NCBI RefSeq assembly: GCF_050876985.1
Contig: NZ_JBPAPP010000001.1
Length of the DNA stretch: 64,000 bases
Strand: one strand, 5' to 3'
From: Halopseudomonas sp002296055
GTDB taxonomy: Bacteria; Pseudomonadota; Gammaproteobacteria; Pseudomonadales; Pseudomonadaceae
Positions 16,475-25,835 of this stretch are shown piece after piece. A program made the translations under genes and the position numbers. Numbering within the stretch: the first letter of the stretch is position 1; every line of letters begins with the position of its first letter. The notes below the pieces were generated by a model that saw nothing but the letters and a program-made list of their open reading frames with translations, did no database searches and was not told the DNA's origin.

Positions 16475-17369
16475 CCTGCTGCGATAGTCGTAGCTGATTC
16501 AGCACGACACGAAAAGCCGCTGTTTGCTGATGGCGGCTGGGGTAGTAAAGGTGATATCCCGAAAAGGCATCTGACCAGCAAGAGAGCACCTCTACCAGCT
16601 CTCCCGTCTCGAGATACGGAGCGACCTGTGCGTCAGGCAGCTGGGCGAGTCCAACACCCGCGAGGCAGGCATCCAGAATCTGCAACACGCTGTTCATGAT
16701 CAAGGGTCCTTTGACGCGTACCCTGAACTCGTTTTCCCCACTGCCAAACTCCCATGGATATAGACCGCCGTGGGTCGGCAGGCGCAGGTTTATACAGCGA
16801 TACTCCGTCAGCTCTTCAGGTTTCAGCGGCGTGCCGTACTGTGCAAGGTAAGCAGGCGAGGCCACTGTCACCATTCGCATTTCAGGCCCTATGGGTACAG
16901 CGATCATGTCCGTGTCGATAATGCCGCCAAGGCGCACGCCGGCATCAAAGCGCTGGGCGACGATGTCGGTCAGCCCGTAGTCGGTGATCAATTCGATGGT
17001 CAGGTCCGGATAGACCTCCAGCAACGGAAGGAGCTTTGGCCAAACAACGTGCCTTGCGGCGAACTCATCCGCCGTAATGCGCACGGTGCCGGCCGGTCGT
17101 TCGCGCAGGTCCGCAACGGCGCTCAAGTGTTGGTCGATCTGATCGAGTAGTGGCGCGACTTCAGTGAGCAGGCGCTCGCCTGCATCGGTGCGGGTCACGC
17201 TGCGAGTGGTGCGGGTGAGTAGACGTACGCCGAGCCTTTGTTCCAGCGCACGCATGGTCTGGCTGACTGCTGAGGGCGACACACCCAGCGTGGCAGCGGC
17301 GCGGGTGAAGTTACCCTCCCGGGCAACCGTGACAAAGACCACGAGGTCGTCCATTCCGCTAATCAGCAT
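16467..17369 (-). CDS. LysR-family transcriptional regulator
   Basis: About 300 residues. The N-terminal helix-turn-helix reads MDDLVVFVTVAREGNFTRAA and continues GVSPSAVSQTMRALEQRLGV; the pattern RLLTRTTRSV is typical of the large AaeR/CrgA-like LysR subgroup. A C-terminal effector domain follows. The start is ambiguous: ATG 17369 has a CAGGG upstream, while 17414 and 17354 are also in frame. It diverges from the two cupin genes (about 100 bp), which are its likely targets. Confidence 0.85.
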   Translation of the reverse strand: MLISGMDDLVVFVTVAREGNFTRAAATLGVSPSAVSQTMRALEQRLGVRLLTRTTRSVTRTDAGERLLTEVAPLLDQIDQHLSAVADLRERPAGTVRITADEFAARHVVWPKLLPLLEVYPDLTIELITDYGLTDIVAQRFDAGVRLGGIIDTDMIAVPIGPEMRMVTVASPAYLAQYGTPLKPEELTEYRCINLRLPTHGGLYPWEFGSGENEFRVRVKGPLIMNSVLQILDACLAGVGLAQLPDAQVAPYLETGELVEVLSCWSDAFSGYHLYYPSRHQQTAAFRVVLNQLRLSQQAI

Positions 17370-17470
17370 TATTAAGCCCTGCTTCAAACCGAGTTCAGTA
17401 TTCGCTGTATACACGAACTAATTGCCGGGTTCTACAGTGTGGATATCAATCACTGCTGGAGGCGTCTTTC

Positions 17471-17914
17471 ATGACCACCAAGGATTTGTCCGCTGTAGAC
17501 ATGCACATTCGCCGCGCTGGCAGCACAGCTGCTATCGATGGGCCCGCCGAGTGGTTTACCGGCAAGGTTCGCATCGACTGGGTGTTTTCTGCACCCGAGC
17601 CGTCGCGCCTGGGCGTTGCCGTCGTCAACTTCGAGCCCGGTGCGCGCACCCACTGGCATACCCATCCGCTTGGACAAACCCTGCTGGTAACCGACGGTGT
17701 GGGCTGGACCCAGTGTGAAGGCGGCCCGCGGACCGAAATTCGTGCCGGCGATCTGATCTGGTGCAACTGCGGACGTCGCCACTGGCACGGTGCTTCGAGC
17801 ATCACCGCAATGCAGCACGTTGCAATTAACGAAAACCTTGAGGGCAAGGTCGTTGATTGGCAGGAGCCGGTCGATGATCAAACCTACTTAGCGGGCGATC
17901 TGAAAAACGACTGA
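17471..17914 (+). CDS. Cytoplasmic single-domain cupin
   Basis: A 147-residue cupin with metal ligands His61/63/65 and Gln69 in HWHTHPLGQT and His104/106 in RRHWHGA, the pattern of manganese-type cupins such as those related to (R)-hydroxynitrile lyases and carboxymuconolactone-decarboxylase partners. No signal peptide, so cytosolic. The exact reaction is unknown. It is followed 75 nt later by a related exported cupin, and both face a LysR regulator. Confidence 0.8.
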   Translation: MTTKDLSAVDMHIRRAGSTAAIDGPAEWFTGKVRIDWVFSAPEPSRLGVAVVNFEPGARTHWHTHPLGQTLLVTDGVGWTQCEGGPRTEIRAGDLIWCNCGRRHWHGASSITAMQHVAINENLEGKVVDWQEPVDDQTYLAGDLKND

Positions 17915-17989
17915 TCAGGTGAACGCCTGTTTTCATTCTCGCCATCTGAGGTCTCCCACACCTCAGCCAACGCCCAAGGGGTCTGCACC

Positions 17990-18484
17990 ATGCGCTATCT
18001 CCACCTAAACGCAATCGCCTGTTTTGCAGTGTTGCAGCTAACAACTTTGGCCTACGCACAAGAACCCTCGCCAGCGCAGGACATCACGCCCGCCGGTGAG
18101 AGGGCATCGATCGCTGGCCCGGAGCAGTATTTTACCGGCCGGGCGCGGATCGACCCGCTGTGGTCTGCTGACGCTGACCTCAATACCTCCGGCGCACTGG
18201 TAACCTTTGAGCCGGGTGCGCGCTCGGCCTGGCACACCCATCCAGCCGGGCAGCGTCTGGTTGTCACCTCAGGCGTGGGCCTGACCCAGGAATGGGGCAA
18301 GCCGGTGCAGGTTATTCATCCTGGCGATGTGGTTAATTGCCCGCCCGGAGTGAAGCATTGGCACGGCGCCGCGCCTGCCACAGCCATGACGCATATCGCT
18401 GTCACCGCGACCCGGGATGGAAACAACGTGAACTGGATGGAGAAGGTGTCTGATGATCAATATGTTGACCCGCGCGGCCGATAA
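17990..18484 (+). CDS. Exported single-domain cupin
   Basis: A 164-residue paralogue of the preceding cupin, with the same ligands (WHTHPAGQ near residue 81, KHWHGA near 122) and shared phrases such as GPEQYFTGRARID and FEPGAR. An N-terminal Sec signal (LNAIACFAVLQLTTLAYAQ) sends it to the periplasm. The pair looks like a tandem duplication with one copy exported, so the same chemistry may be carried out on both sides of the inner membrane. The substrate is unknown. Confidence 0.8.
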   Translation: MRYLHLNAIACFAVLQLTTLAYAQEPSPAQDITPAGERASIAGPEQYFTGRARIDPLWSADADLNTSGALVTFEPGARSAWHTHPAGQRLVVTSGVGLTQEWGKPVQVIHPGDVVNCPPGVKHWHGAAPATAMTHIAVTATRDGNNVNWMEKVSDDQYVDPRGR

Positions 18485-18493
18485 GTCCGGCCG

Positions 18494-19723
18494 TCAGTCA
18501 GTTGTTGATGGAACGGAGTAGCGGGGCGTTGCCTCGTGTCGGTACAACGCCAGCACGAGCAGCGCCCCGGTGATCAGCAGGCCCGCACTGGTCGCAAAGG
18601 CTGTCTGGTAGCCGTAGTGATCAAACAGCAGGCCACCAAGGGTCGAGCCCACGCCAATTGCCAACTGCACAAACGCCACCATCAAGCCGCCGCCGGCTTC
18701 TGGGTCGTCGGCCATGGCATTGGCCAGCCACGCCCACCAGCCAACCGGAGCGGCGGTTGCAATAAAGCCCCAGCAGCCAAGCAGAATGGTCGCCAGGGTA
18801 AGTGCGCCAGCAAACTCGATCAGCAGCAGCCCGATCAACGCCAGCAAAGCCGGCATGGCGCACAGGGTCATGTGCAGGTTCCACTGTAGGAACCGGTTGA
18901 TCAGCGTCGTGCCGATAAAGCCGGCAACACCCAACAGCAGCAGGATCGACGACAGGGTGTACGCATCAACACCGGCGGTCTGCTCAAGGTAGGGCCTGAT
19001 GTAGGTGAACAGCGCGAACTGGCCGGCGAACAGCAATGCCGTTGCGCTAAAGCCAAGCTGGATCTGCCTGCGGGCCAGTGGCTTGAATATCGCTACAAGA
19101 CGTCGTTTCTGCTCTCTGGCGACCATCGACGGCAAACTGAATAATTGCCACAGCAGCGCCAGCGCAGCGATGGGCGCGACGCACAGAAAGGCACCACGCC
19201 ACCCGATGACACTCCCCAGATAGCTGCCCAGCGGAGCTGCCAGCACCATAGCCAGAGCATTGCCGGCATTGAAGATCGCCAGTGCCTTGGGCACTTGTGG
19301 TCCGGGCACCAGCCTGACTGCAGCCGCTGCCGATAATGACCAGAAACCGCCAAGGGCAACGCCAACCAGTACACGTCCAGCCATATAAACTGTGTAGCTC
19401 TCGGCAAAACCGACCATCAGCGCCGACAGCGTCATGACGCCAGTCAGGCCGATCAGCAGCACCTTGCGATTCAGGGTGCCAGCGAGCGAGGAAATGGACA
19501 GTGCTGTCAGCAGGGCAAACAGGCCCGATATGGCGATACCCTGTCCGACAGCGCCTTCGCTGACGTTCAGGTCGCTGGCCATTGGCGTGAGCAGGCTCAC
19601 CGGCAAAAACTCCGAGGCAACCATGACAAAGGCGCACAGCGACAGGGCATAGACTGCGCCCCAGTGGGCAACAGGCTGCTGCGTGCTGCTCGCCTCGGGC
19701 GAGGTTTCAGGGGAAGGGGGCAT
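18494..19723 (-). CDS. MFS transporter, DHA1/AraJ-like exporter
   Basis: A 409-residue major facilitator protein with 12 predicted helices. Family marks include ALSLCAFVMVASEFLPVSLL in helix 1, GRVLVGVALGGFWSLSAAAAVRLVP (motif C region) and RKVLLIGLTGVMTLSALMVG. It belongs to the drug/sugar/nucleoside efflux group (AraJ, NepI, YdhP); the exported compound is unknown. The ATG at 19723 is preferred over an in-frame TTG at 19756. It is downstream of the Tat-exported hydrolase (103-nt gap) and probably part of the same unit. Confidence 0.85.
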   Translation of the reverse strand: MPPSPETSPEASSTQQPVAHWGAVYALSLCAFVMVASEFLPVSLLTPMASDLNVSEGAVGQGIAISGLFALLTALSISSLAGTLNRKVLLIGLTGVMTLSALMVGFAESYTVYMAGRVLVGVALGGFWSLSAAAAVRLVPGPQVPKALAIFNAGNALAMVLAAPLGSYLGSVIGWRGAFLCVAPIAALALLWQLFSLPSMVAREQKRRLVAIFKPLARRQIQLGFSATALLFAGQFALFTYIRPYLEQTAGVDAYTLSSILLLLGVAGFIGTTLINRFLQWNLHMTLCAMPALLALIGLLLIEFAGALTLATILLGCWGFIATAAPVGWWAWLANAMADDPEAGGGLMVAFVQLAIGVGSTLGGLLFDHYGYQTAFATSAGLLITGALLVLALYRHEATPRYSVPSTTD

Positions 19724-19826
19724 CCTCAAGGACTCCAGTGCAGAAAACGGCCGCAAATGCGGCTACTAGAACAGAAACGCCGTGGCGACTAGGGCCCCAC
19801 GGCGCGGGTAGGCCAAACCTTGCGCA

Positions 19827-20936
19827 TCAGGCGAGATGTTGCTCAAAGAAGCCGGTGAGCTTGTCGAACGGGATAACATCCATCTGGTCGTACAGGTCGG
19901 TGTGATTGGCACCGGGGATGATCATCAGCTCTTTCGGTTCTGCAGCGGCTTCATAGGCGGTTTCACTGAAGTAGCGCGAGTGGGCAATTTCGCCATGCAC
20001 CAGCAGCAGCGGGCGCGGCGTGATTTCGGCTATGTAGGTCAGAATCGGCATGTTCATGAACGACAGCGGCGTGGTCAGCGACCAGGAAGCGTTCGAGTTG
20101 ATCGCACGTGGATGGAAGCCCCGCTCGGTCGACTTGTAGTAGTCAGCGTACTCAACAACAAACTGCGGTTCGCCGCCAGACAGCTCCAGCGATACCGGGC
20201 CATAGGCCGGTGCGCCATTCTCGGCATCAGCCCAGCGCTGCTGACCCAGCTGTTCGAGGCTCGCGGCGCGCTGCTCCGGGGTGACACTGTCGTTGTAGCC
20301 CTTGGACATCACGCGCGTCATGTCATACATGGTGCTGGCAACAACCGCTTTGATGCGCTTGTCGATAGCCGCTGCGTTCAGTGCCATGCCACCCCAGCCG
20401 CAGATGCCGATCATGCCGATTCGCTCGCGGTCTACATTTGGCAGCAGGCCGACAAAGTCGACGGCAGCGCTGAAGTCTTCGGTATTGATGTCGGGGGATG
20501 CTACGTTGCGTGGCTCGCCGCCACTTTCACCGGTGTAGGAGGGGTCGAAAGCCAGGGTGACAAAACCGCGCTCGGCCATGGTCTGCGCATACAGACCGGA
20601 GGACTGTTCTTTCACCGCGCCAAAGGGGCCGCTGATGACAATCGCAGCGAGCTTGCCACTGGCGTCCTTGGGTTGATACAGGTCGGCAGCAAGGGAGATG
20701 CCGTAACGGTTCTTGAAGGCGACCTTGGCGTGGTCAACCTTGTCGCTCTTGGCGAAGGTTTTGTCCCAGGTGTTGTCGAGCTGAATATCAGCCTCTGCCT
20801 TGGCGACAGTCGCCAGCAGGCTGCTTACGCTTAAGGCACCGATGCCTGCGCCGGTCATTTTCAGAAGGTCGCGCCGTTCCATTGCTGAATCCTCTTGCTG
20901 AGCTGATGGGGTACCGGATGTGTTGTCTGTACTCAT
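19827..20936 (-). CDS. Tat-exported alpha/beta hydrolase with cysteine nucleophile
   Basis: A 369-residue hydrolase. Arg21-Arg22 in MERRDLLKMTGAG begins a twin-arginine signal ending near VAKAEA, so the folded enzyme should be exported. The nucleophile elbow is G-I-C-G-W-G-G with Cys179 in place of the usual serine, as in dienelactone hydrolases. A catalytic His is likely in PGANHTDLYDQ near the C-terminus. Related YcjY-type proteins act on small esters or lactones. The ATG at 20936 follows GGAGG at 8 nt. It diverges from an AraC regulator and precedes an MFS exporter, suggesting a modify-and-export cassette. Confidence 0.82.
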   Translation of the reverse strand: MSTDNTSGTPSAQQEDSAMERRDLLKMTGAGIGALSVSSLLATVAKAEADIQLDNTWDKTFAKSDKVDHAKVAFKNRYGISLAADLYQPKDASGKLAAIVISGPFGAVKEQSSGLYAQTMAERGFVTLAFDPSYTGESGGEPRNVASPDINTEDFSAAVDFVGLLPNVDRERIGMIGICGWGGMALNAAAIDKRIKAVVASTMYDMTRVMSKGYNDSVTPEQRAASLEQLGQQRWADAENGAPAYGPVSLELSGGEPQFVVEYADYYKSTERGFHPRAINSNASWSLTTPLSFMNMPILTYIAEITPRPLLLVHGEIAHSRYFSETAYEAAAEPKELMIIPGANHTDLYDQMDVIPFDKLTGFFEQHLA

Positions 20937-21168
20937 GGTCAAACCTCCGATTGCGGGATTGCGCTGCTGGCTGGCGGCATACGAGGATGCTCGCGGGGAC
21001 GCAGCGGTGGTGTGACGAAATTATCGGGAGGCGTTCGTCGCAGGGGCTAGATCGATCCTGTTTGGCAATTGCCTGATTCGATGAGTTGCGCGCTTTTTAT
21101 GAGTTAACCGGGCAGCACAGGAGTAAGCTCTGGCGAGGATAGAAACCCGCTTTTCGCAGAGGTATAAC

Positions 21169-22071
21169 GTGACGCTAAGCCAGACCCAGCACAGCCTTGT
21201 TCAGACGATTGAGCGCCACACCCGGGGGCTCCAGGACTGCGGCACCGCGATTACCGGGCTTAACCTGTTTCGCCGTGACACGCCCACGCCACCTGCGTTC
21301 TGCCTGATCAAGCCAAGCATCGTTCTGGTGGTGCAGGGAAACAAAGAGGTGTGGGTCGGCGACGATAATTACCCCTATGACATCTCTCGCTTTCTCATCA
21401 CCTCGCTGGAGTTGCCGGCGCGCTCTGCCACGCTGGTGGCGAGTGCTGAAAAGCCTTGTCTGGGGTTAAATTTGGCGCTGGATAGCCGGTTAATCACCGA
21501 GATGGTGGCGCATGGTGAAGTCCGCTCCAGCAGCAAAGCCAGCGCGGGCAGTTGCGTGGGTATCGGCAGCGTCAGCGTCCAGCTGCTGGAGCCGATTGAC
21601 CGAATGATGCGGTTACTCGACGAGCCCGAGGCAATCCCGGCGCTGTTGCCGGGGCTGATGCGCGAGATTCATTACCGGCTGCTGACCAGTGATCAAGGCC
21701 CGCGGCTGCGCCACATTGCCTCAGTTGAAGGGCAGGGATATCGCATTGCCAAAGCCATCGACTGGTTATGCCGCCATTTTGCCGAGCCACTGCATATCGA
21801 CACGCTGGCGGCGTCGGTCAACATGAGCGCTCCGACCTTTCATAGCCACTTTCGGCGGCTGACCGGCATGAGTCCCCTGCAGTATCAGAAATGGCTGCGC
21901 TTGAACGAAGCCAAGCGCCTGATGCTGAGCGATCATCTGGAGGCCGCGAGTGCCGCTTATAAGGTGGGTTACGAAAGCCCGTCCCAGTTCAGCCGTGAAT
22001 ACAGCCGCCTGTTTGGTGCGCCGCCGAAGCGTGACATCGAGACGCTGCGTGGGCTGGCGGCGGGTAGCTGA
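21169..22071 (+). CDS. AraC-family regulator (AraC_N type)
   Basis: A 300-residue regulator with the N-terminal AraC_N effector domain (FCLIKPSIVLVVQGNKEVWVG) and a C-terminal double helix-turn-helix (MSAPTFHSHFRRLTGMSPLQY; AAYKVGYESPSQFSREYSRL). It starts with GTG at 21169 after GAGGT. It faces the exported hydrolase gene across about 230 bp, and this family often activates a divergent hydrolase or reductase gene. Confidence 0.87.
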   Translation: MTLSQTQHSLVQTIERHTRGLQDCGTAITGLNLFRRDTPTPPAFCLIKPSIVLVVQGNKEVWVGDDNYPYDISRFLITSLELPARSATLVASAEKPCLGLNLALDSRLITEMVAHGEVRSSSKASAGSCVGIGSVSVQLLEPIDRMMRLLDEPEAIPALLPGLMREIHYRLLTSDQGPRLRHIASVEGQGYRIAKAIDWLCRHFAEPLHIDTLAASVNMSAPTFHSHFRRLTGMSPLQYQKWLRLNEAKRLMLSDHLEAASAAYKVGYESPSQFSREYSRLFGAPPKRDIETLRGLAAGS

Positions 22072-22257
22072 TCCGGGCGATAGGCTCTGCGCCCTGATGG
22101 GAGGATTGTGGGGATGTGCGGCGAAACCGAACCTGGCGACAGACCAATTCCGGCTTGTATCTGCCAGAGCAGTTGCATCCAGGCCGAACCGCCCCCATGC
22201 AGGTAAGATTGGCGGGCGCAACCCGCGGTTACCGGGTCTGGAAGAGGCAAACAGCGT

Positions 22258-23400
22258 ATGAAACACGGTAGTAGCGAGAGCGATCAGGCGGAGCCGCACT
22301 CAAAGTCAGAGCGCTTTGTAGATTGGCGGCCCGCACGGGCGGTGGCCATGCTGGTGTCCTTGGCCGTAGCGTTGCGTGCTGGCCTGAGCGGCACCTTTCG
22401 CGACCCTTTGCCTGTGTATCCAGGTTCGGCCCAGTTTCGCGGCGAGCGGTTTCGCAACGACGTTTCGCGCTCACCCATGAGTTTCAGGCAAGGCTTGGCA
22501 CTTTGGCGCGATTTTATCTTCAACAAGCCGTCTGGCACGGTGCCGAAGCGCGCCATTCCTGTGCAGAAGCTCACCCGTTCAGAGCTGCTGGCGGCGCCGG
22601 ATAATAGCGTTTGGCGGCTGGGACACTCGAGTCTGGTATTCAAGTTGAACGGCGCGTTCTGGCTGACTGACCCGGTGTTCAGTATGCGCGCCTCACCGGT
22701 GCAGTGGCTCGGCCCCAAACGCTTTCACGCGCCGCCCATCAGTATCGAAGAGCTGCCGCCGATCAAGGTGGTGGTGCTGTCGCACAATCATTATGACCAT
22801 CTGGATCATGCGGCGATCAGGCAGCTGCAACATAAGGTCGAGCACTTCATCACGCCGCTGGGGGTTGGGGCCACTTTGGTTCGCTGGGGTGTGCCGCCCG
22901 GCAAGGTACGTGAGCTGGACTGGTGGCAGCAGGTGGACATCGACGGGGTGGCAGCGACAGCCACGCCCGCTCAGCATTTCTCTGGCCGCGGACTGTCGGA
23001 CGGCAATCGGACTCTATGGTGCTCCTGGGTGCTGCAGAGTGCTGAGTGCACGTTGTTCTTCAGTGGCGATACCGGCTACTTCGACGGGTTTCGCGAGATC
23101 GGCGAGCGCCTTGGGCCGTTTGATGTGGCGTTTATGGAGACGGGCGCCTACAACCCGCGCTGGCAATATGTGCACATGATGCCGGCGCAGACCATGCAGG
23201 CGTTTCTCGACCTGGGGGCTAGCTGGCTGTACCCGATTCACAATGGCACCTTCGATTTGTCGATGCACACCTGGGAAGACCCGTTCGAGCAGATCACCCA
23301 GCTTGCGCAGGAGCACTCGGTCTCAGTAACAACGCCGCAGATGGGCCAGGTCGTCGACATGCTGGCCCCAGACGCCGGCGGCGCCTGGTGGCGTGCATAA
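22258..23400 (+). CDS. UlaG/NAPE-PLD-like metallo-hydrolase
   Basis: A 380-residue MBL-fold protein of the NAPE-PLD/UlaG group. The metal motif is His176-x-His178-x-Asp180-His181 in SHNHYDHLD, with further ligands in TPAQHFSGRG, FSGDTGYFDGF and YPIHNGTFDL. An N-terminal hydrophobic helix (AMLVSLAVALRAGL) suggests a membrane anchor. In animals this fold cleaves N-acyl-phosphatidylethanolamine; bacterial members are little studied and may act on phosphodiesters or lactones. It stands alone between AraC and EamA genes. Confidence 0.8.
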   Translation: MKHGSSESDQAEPHSKSERFVDWRPARAVAMLVSLAVALRAGLSGTFRDPLPVYPGSAQFRGERFRNDVSRSPMSFRQGLALWRDFIFNKPSGTVPKRAIPVQKLTRSELLAAPDNSVWRLGHSSLVFKLNGAFWLTDPVFSMRASPVQWLGPKRFHAPPISIEELPPIKVVVLSHNHYDHLDHAAIRQLQHKVEHFITPLGVGATLVRWGVPPGKVRELDWWQQVDIDGVAATATPAQHFSGRGLSDGNRTLWCSWVLQSAECTLFFSGDTGYFDGFREIGERLGPFDVAFMETGAYNPRWQYVHMMPAQTMQAFLDLGASWLYPIHNGTFDLSMHTWEDPFEQITQLAQEHSVSVTTPQMGQVVDMLAPDAGGAWWRA

Positions 23401-23418
23401 CAAGCCTGGCCCGCGCCC

Positions 23419-24318
23419 TTAGGTCTTTCGAATCAGATAGATTCCGGTGATCACCAACGCGGTGCCGCCCAGCTGCACCCAGGTCAACGGCTCGGCCAGC
23501 AGCAACCAGCTGAAGAAAATGGTCATGATCGGGCCAAGCATGCCAACCAGCACGGTTGGTCCGGCACCGATGCGCTGAATCGCGCCGGACTGAAAGAAGA
23601 TCGGCAGCACGGTTGAGAACAGCGCCATCGCCGCGCAGTACGCATAAATCGGCAAAGGCTGGATCAGATCGCTGAGTGGGTTGGTAACCACAAAGTGCAT
23701 CTGAGCCGCCACAATTGACACGATCAGCGCCAGGATAGAAAAGCGCGCAGCACCGAGTTTGGCAATCGACACTTCGGCAAAGGCCGTATAGCACGCGTAG
23801 GAAACCGCGGAGGCAAACACCAGCGCCGCCCCCAGCCAGGGCGCAAGGCTGTCTTCCGCCAGTTGGTGGTCGCTGACAAACACCAGGCTCACGCCTGCAT
23901 AACAGAGGGCGAGGGCGCCGATCAGCCGCGGGCTCGTTTTTTTGCCCAGAAACAGCAGTCCGATCAGGATGGTGATGGTCGGATAGGTGAACAGAATCAC
24001 GCGCTCCAAACCGGCAGAAATGTACTGCAAGCCTGCAAAATCCAGAATCGATGCGCCGTAGTAGCCGGTCAAACCAAGAAAGATCAGCAACGCCCAATCT
24101 TTCAGGGCCAGGCGCGGCCCTGAGCGCAGGTACGCATACCCGCTGATCAAAAACATCGGCAGAGAAAACAGCATGCGCAAAGAGAGCAGGGTGATCGCAT
24201 CTACCGGCGCACTGAGGTACGCCAGTTTGACGAAAATCGCCTTGAACGAGAAGCCGAACGCGGCCAGTACGGCAAGCAACATACCGAGCTGATGGGAAGA
24301 GAGTGGGGTGCGGTTCAT
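23419..24318 (-). CDS. EamA/DMT-family transporter
   Basis: A 299-residue protein with ten hydrophobic helices in two EamA repeats (GMLLAVLAAFGFSFKAIFVK; AALVFASAVSYACYTAFAEV), closing with ALVITGIYLIRKT. The drug/metabolite family exports amino acids, nucleotides or drugs; the substrate is unknown. The start at 24318 (MNRTPLSSHQ) is preferred over 24339. It diverges from a LysR regulator about 105 bp away, the likely controller. Confidence 0.85.
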   Translation of the reverse strand: MNRTPLSSHQLGMLLAVLAAFGFSFKAIFVKLAYLSAPVDAITLLSLRMLFSLPMFLISGYAYLRSGPRLALKDWALLIFLGLTGYYGASILDFAGLQYISAGLERVILFTYPTITILIGLLFLGKKTSPRLIGALALCYAGVSLVFVSDHQLAEDSLAPWLGAALVFASAVSYACYTAFAEVSIAKLGAARFSILALIVSIVAAQMHFVVTNPLSDLIQPLPIYAYCAAMALFSTVLPIFFQSGAIQRIGAGPTVLVGMLGPIMTIFFSWLLLAEPLTWVQLGGTALVITGIYLIRKT

Positions 24319-24422
24319 AATGAGCTCTGCGAGTCGCATTCAACTGCTTGGATGCTATACCTCTCTCAGCTCCTGTAGAATTGCGTTTTCACCAAACAAG
24401 CGTTCGTATTTTTCGAATTCAC

Positions 24423-25304
24423 ATGAAATACAGCCTGACCGACCTGCGTCTTTTCATCGCTATCGCCGAATGTGAAAGCCTGACCCACGGGGCCGAGCGT
24501 GCCTTTCTCGCGCCGTCATCGGCAAGCCATCGCATCAAGATGTTGGAAGCTTCGCTGGGCACAGTACTGCTGCACCGCCGCGCTCGCGGCGTGGAGCTTA
24601 CCCGCGCCGGGGAGATATTCCTGCGTCATGCGCGGCAGGTATTTGCCCGGCTGGAGCAAATGCATTCAGACCTCGCCCCCTTTGCCGAGGGCGTGCAAGG
24701 GCATGTGCGGCTCTGGGCCAACACCCACGCCATTCACAGCTATCTGCCGAACGATCTGGCGGCATTTCTTGCTCGCCATCCCCAGGTAAGCGTCAACCTG
24801 GAAGAACACACCAGCTCGGACATTCTCGCGGGTGTTGCCCGGGGCGATGCCGAGATTGGCATCGTTGCTGGCTATGACGAGTATCAAGAGGTGGAGCTGC
24901 AGCCCTATCGCGCTGACCGCTTGGTGCTTATCACTGCACCGTCACACCGTCTGGCAGGCGAGCAAACTCTGGCGTTTGCTCAGGTAATCAGTGAGCCGTT
25001 TGTCATGCTGCATGCAGGCTCGGCCATTCACACTTTCACGATGAATACCGCCTCCAGCCTGGGCACGCATCTGAATGTACGTGTGCAGGTGAACAGCTTT
25101 GAGGCGGTATGCCGGATGGTGGCCGCAGGCGTTGGCATCGGGCTAGTACCGCGCGAGGCGGTCAAACTGTCGGGGCCGCAGCCGCTGTCGATTATTGAAG
25201 TGGAAGACAGTTGGGCCCAACGCGATCTGAAAATCTGCACCAGCCGCAAGACGCCGATTTCACCCTTTGCGGCGGGGTTAATCGAGCATTTGCTTGCCGG
25301 CTGA
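24423..25304 (+). CDS. LysR-family transcriptional regulator
   Basis: A 293-residue LysR regulator. The helix-turn-helix reads DLRLFIAIAECESLTHGAER with SSASHRIKMLEASLG; the effector domain begins GHVRLWANTHAIHSYLPNDL. The N-terminal pattern is typical of the CbbR/CynR-like group that controls EamA transporters. ATG 24423 has no clear ribosome binding site; the in-frame upstream extension lacks family similarity. Its last 27 nt overlap the convergent HxlR gene. Confidence 0.85.
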   Translation: MKYSLTDLRLFIAIAECESLTHGAERAFLAPSSASHRIKMLEASLGTVLLHRRARGVELTRAGEIFLRHARQVFARLEQMHSDLAPFAEGVQGHVRLWANTHAIHSYLPNDLAAFLARHPQVSVNLEEHTSSDILAGVARGDAEIGIVAGYDEYQEVELQPYRADRLVLITAPSHRLAGEQTLAFAQVISEPFVMLHAGSAIHTFTMNTASSLGTHLNVRVQVNSFEAVCRMVAAGVGIGLVPREAVKLSGPQPLSIIEVEDSWAQRDLKICTSRKTPISPFAAGLIEHLLAG

Positions 25305-25796
25305 GGCCTCCAGGCGCTGCTTGAGCGTGAGCCGCTCGCGCATCTGCGCGCTGGCTGCCGGACCGGGCTGCACAGCGCAGTCCTGTGGAGCAACGGCGCG
25401 GCCGTCTGCCGGGTCGGTGAATGCCAGTTGCAGGCGGGCGCCGCTCTCACGGTGCACTACCTGCACGCTTTCACCGTCTTCGGCGTAGTGGCGGTTGCCC
25501 CAATCGATAAACGCCATCAGCACCCGTGAAAAATCCTTGCCCTTGGCGGTTGGCAGATACTCGTGGCGCAGTGGTCGCTGGCTGTAAGGCACGCGCTCCA
25601 GCATCCCGGCGTCAACCAGCGCATTGAGCCGGCGGGTGAGCATATTGGGCGCAATGCCCAGGCTCTTTGAAAACTCATCAAACCGGCGCAGCCCCTGCAG
25701 GGCGTCACGCATCAGCAATATGCTCCACCACTCACCGACCTGATCGAGGCTGCGGGCGATGGGGCATTCGGCATTGGATAGCGTGGTGCGTTGCAT
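25278..25796 (-). CDS. HxlR-family transcriptional regulator
   Basis: A 172-residue winged-helix protein with the HxlR signature CPIARSLDQVGEWWSILLMR then GLRRFDEFSKSLGIAPNMLT. HxlR proteins often sense electrophiles or oxidants through the cysteine near residue 11. The C-terminal extension of about 60 residues is longer than in minimal HxlR proteins. The start at 25796 gives the family N-terminus; 25817 is also in frame. It diverges from a FabF-like gene and a strong palindrome lies between them. Confidence 0.85.
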   Translation of the reverse strand: MQRTTLSNAECPIARSLDQVGEWWSILLMRDALQGLRRFDEFSKSLGIAPNMLTRRLNALVDAGMLERVPYSQRPLRHEYLPTAKGKDFSRVLMAFIDWGNRHYAEDGESVQVVHRESGARLQLAFTDPADGRAVAPQDCAVQPGPAASAQMRERLTLKQRLEASAGKQMLD

Positions 25797-25835
25797 GGCG
25801 TGTCCGTCGATTTGCATTCAGGGCTGGATCAGAAT

